Shown here: one piece after another, positions 63,908-64,000 of the stretch | Position numbering within the stretch: the first letter of the stretch is position 1 | Layout: each line of letters opens with the position of its first letter | Assembly (NCBI RefSeq): GCF_022347725.1 | Contig: NZ_JAKRGB010000003.1 | Span: 421,464-485,463 of the forward strand | Direction of reading: 5' to 3' | DNA: 64,000 bases | From: Ruegeria sp. Ofav3-42 | GTDB taxonomy: Bacteria > Pseudomonadota > Alphaproteobacteria > Rhodobacterales > Rhodobacteraceae | The notes under the pieces: generated by a model | Seen by the model: the letters and a program-made list of their open reading frames with translations, nothing else | Told to the model about the DNA's origin: nothing | Database searches by the model: none | Program-made: the position numbers and the translations under genes

Positions 63908-64000
63908 GGCGGCATGCTGATTGCGTGCTTCGACGTCTTCAGGTCGATTTGGCAGGGAATATCTCAAAATTCTACATCTAAATCGAGAAGTTTATGAACG

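Noticed and set aside
28328..63948. AGGTCGATTTG occurring at about 28331, 47698 and 63940
   Set aside because: Eleven bases shared at three places, one of them inside transposase coding sequence; the flanks do not align, so it was not called a repeat family.
1..64000. CRISPR arrays, tRNA or rRNA genes
   Set aside because: No regularly spaced repeats and no tRNA cloverleaf or rRNA sequence were recognised. The repeats found are isolated pairs.

Overview
The window looks like a piece of a marine alphaproteobacterial (Rhodobacterales/Roseobacter-type) chromosome or large plasmid. The reasons are a TRAP-transporter catabolic operon with several Gfo/Idh/MocA oxidoreductases, RepB-type ParB proteins, the serine recombinase/DUF2924/DUF3489 trio, and moderately GC-rich genes broken up by AT-richer foreign blocks. 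The taxon is inferred; no rRNA or other marker gene is present.

Layout. (1) 1-2.4 kb: edge of a mobile element (serine recombinase cut by the window start, DUF2924, DUF3489) and an IS110 transposase remnant. (2) 2.4-14.05 kb: a tightly packed five-gene DISARM-type defence operon (N6-adenine methyltransferase, a 922-aa unrecognised protein, DrmA-like helicase, DrmB-like DUF1998 protein, DrmC-like phospholipase-D protein). (3) 14.3-16.1 kb: a lone OLD-family ATPase/TOPRIM nuclease. (4) 16.15-19.1 kb, minus strand: EcoRII-like endonuclease, Vsr nuclease and Dcm-like cytosine methyltransferase, together a CCWGG-type restriction-modification unit with its mismatch repair partner. (5) 19.3-23.9 kb: phage-like cargo: two DUF5681 paralogues, a ParB-methyltransferase fusion, a second ParB-like protein, an XRE regulator and an HhH-GPD-like protein. 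(6) 24.3-26.9 kb: an AT-rich Schlafen/AlbA_2-STAND NTPase. (7) 27.3-41.2 kb: a segment with a copy of the same 35-bp sequence (30/35 identical) near each end, holding a decayed IS30, a DUF1304 membrane protein, a LuxR-type regulator and a three-gene operon: a giant membrane protein with an OmpA-like tail, a 1,818-aa double alpha/beta-hydrolase plus CHAT-protease protein, and an M15-type peptidase. (8) 41.4-45.3 kb: large serine recombinase with two RepB/ParB-like proteins, divergent from a small DNA-binding protein, with a perfect 15-bp inverted repeat between them. (9) 45.6-48.4 kb: decayed island edge (frameshifted tyrosine integrase, IS3 fragment joined to a broken DEDD exonuclease). (10) 49-64 kb: an intact catabolic locus.

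How the genes work together. Regions 2-7 form a defence island: at least three recognisable anti-phage or restriction modules (DISARM, OLD, EcoRII-type R-M) plus two candidate abortive systems (AlbA_2-STAND and the CHAT/hydrolase operon), carried among recombinases and IS debris. The CHAT/hydrolase/OmpA/M15 operon is the strongest candidate for an undescribed system: sensing or anchoring at the envelope, proteolysis, lipid or ester hydrolysis and peptidoglycan cleavage are encoded in one overlapping unit.

In region 10 a GntR/FCD regulator is divergent from a Gfo/Idh/MocA gene. A TRAP transporter operon runs into a QuiC-like dehydroshikimate dehydratase fusion, a citryl-CoA-lyase-like protein, two more oxidoreductases and a cupin-like protein. 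After a terminator, a second operon encodes a sugar isomerase, an acylating-type aldehyde dehydrogenase and a ThDP enzyme. Near-identical AT-rich palindromes lie before both operons and a related one lies next to the regulator, which points to one regulon taking up and degrading an unidentified polyhydroxy acid or cyclitol.
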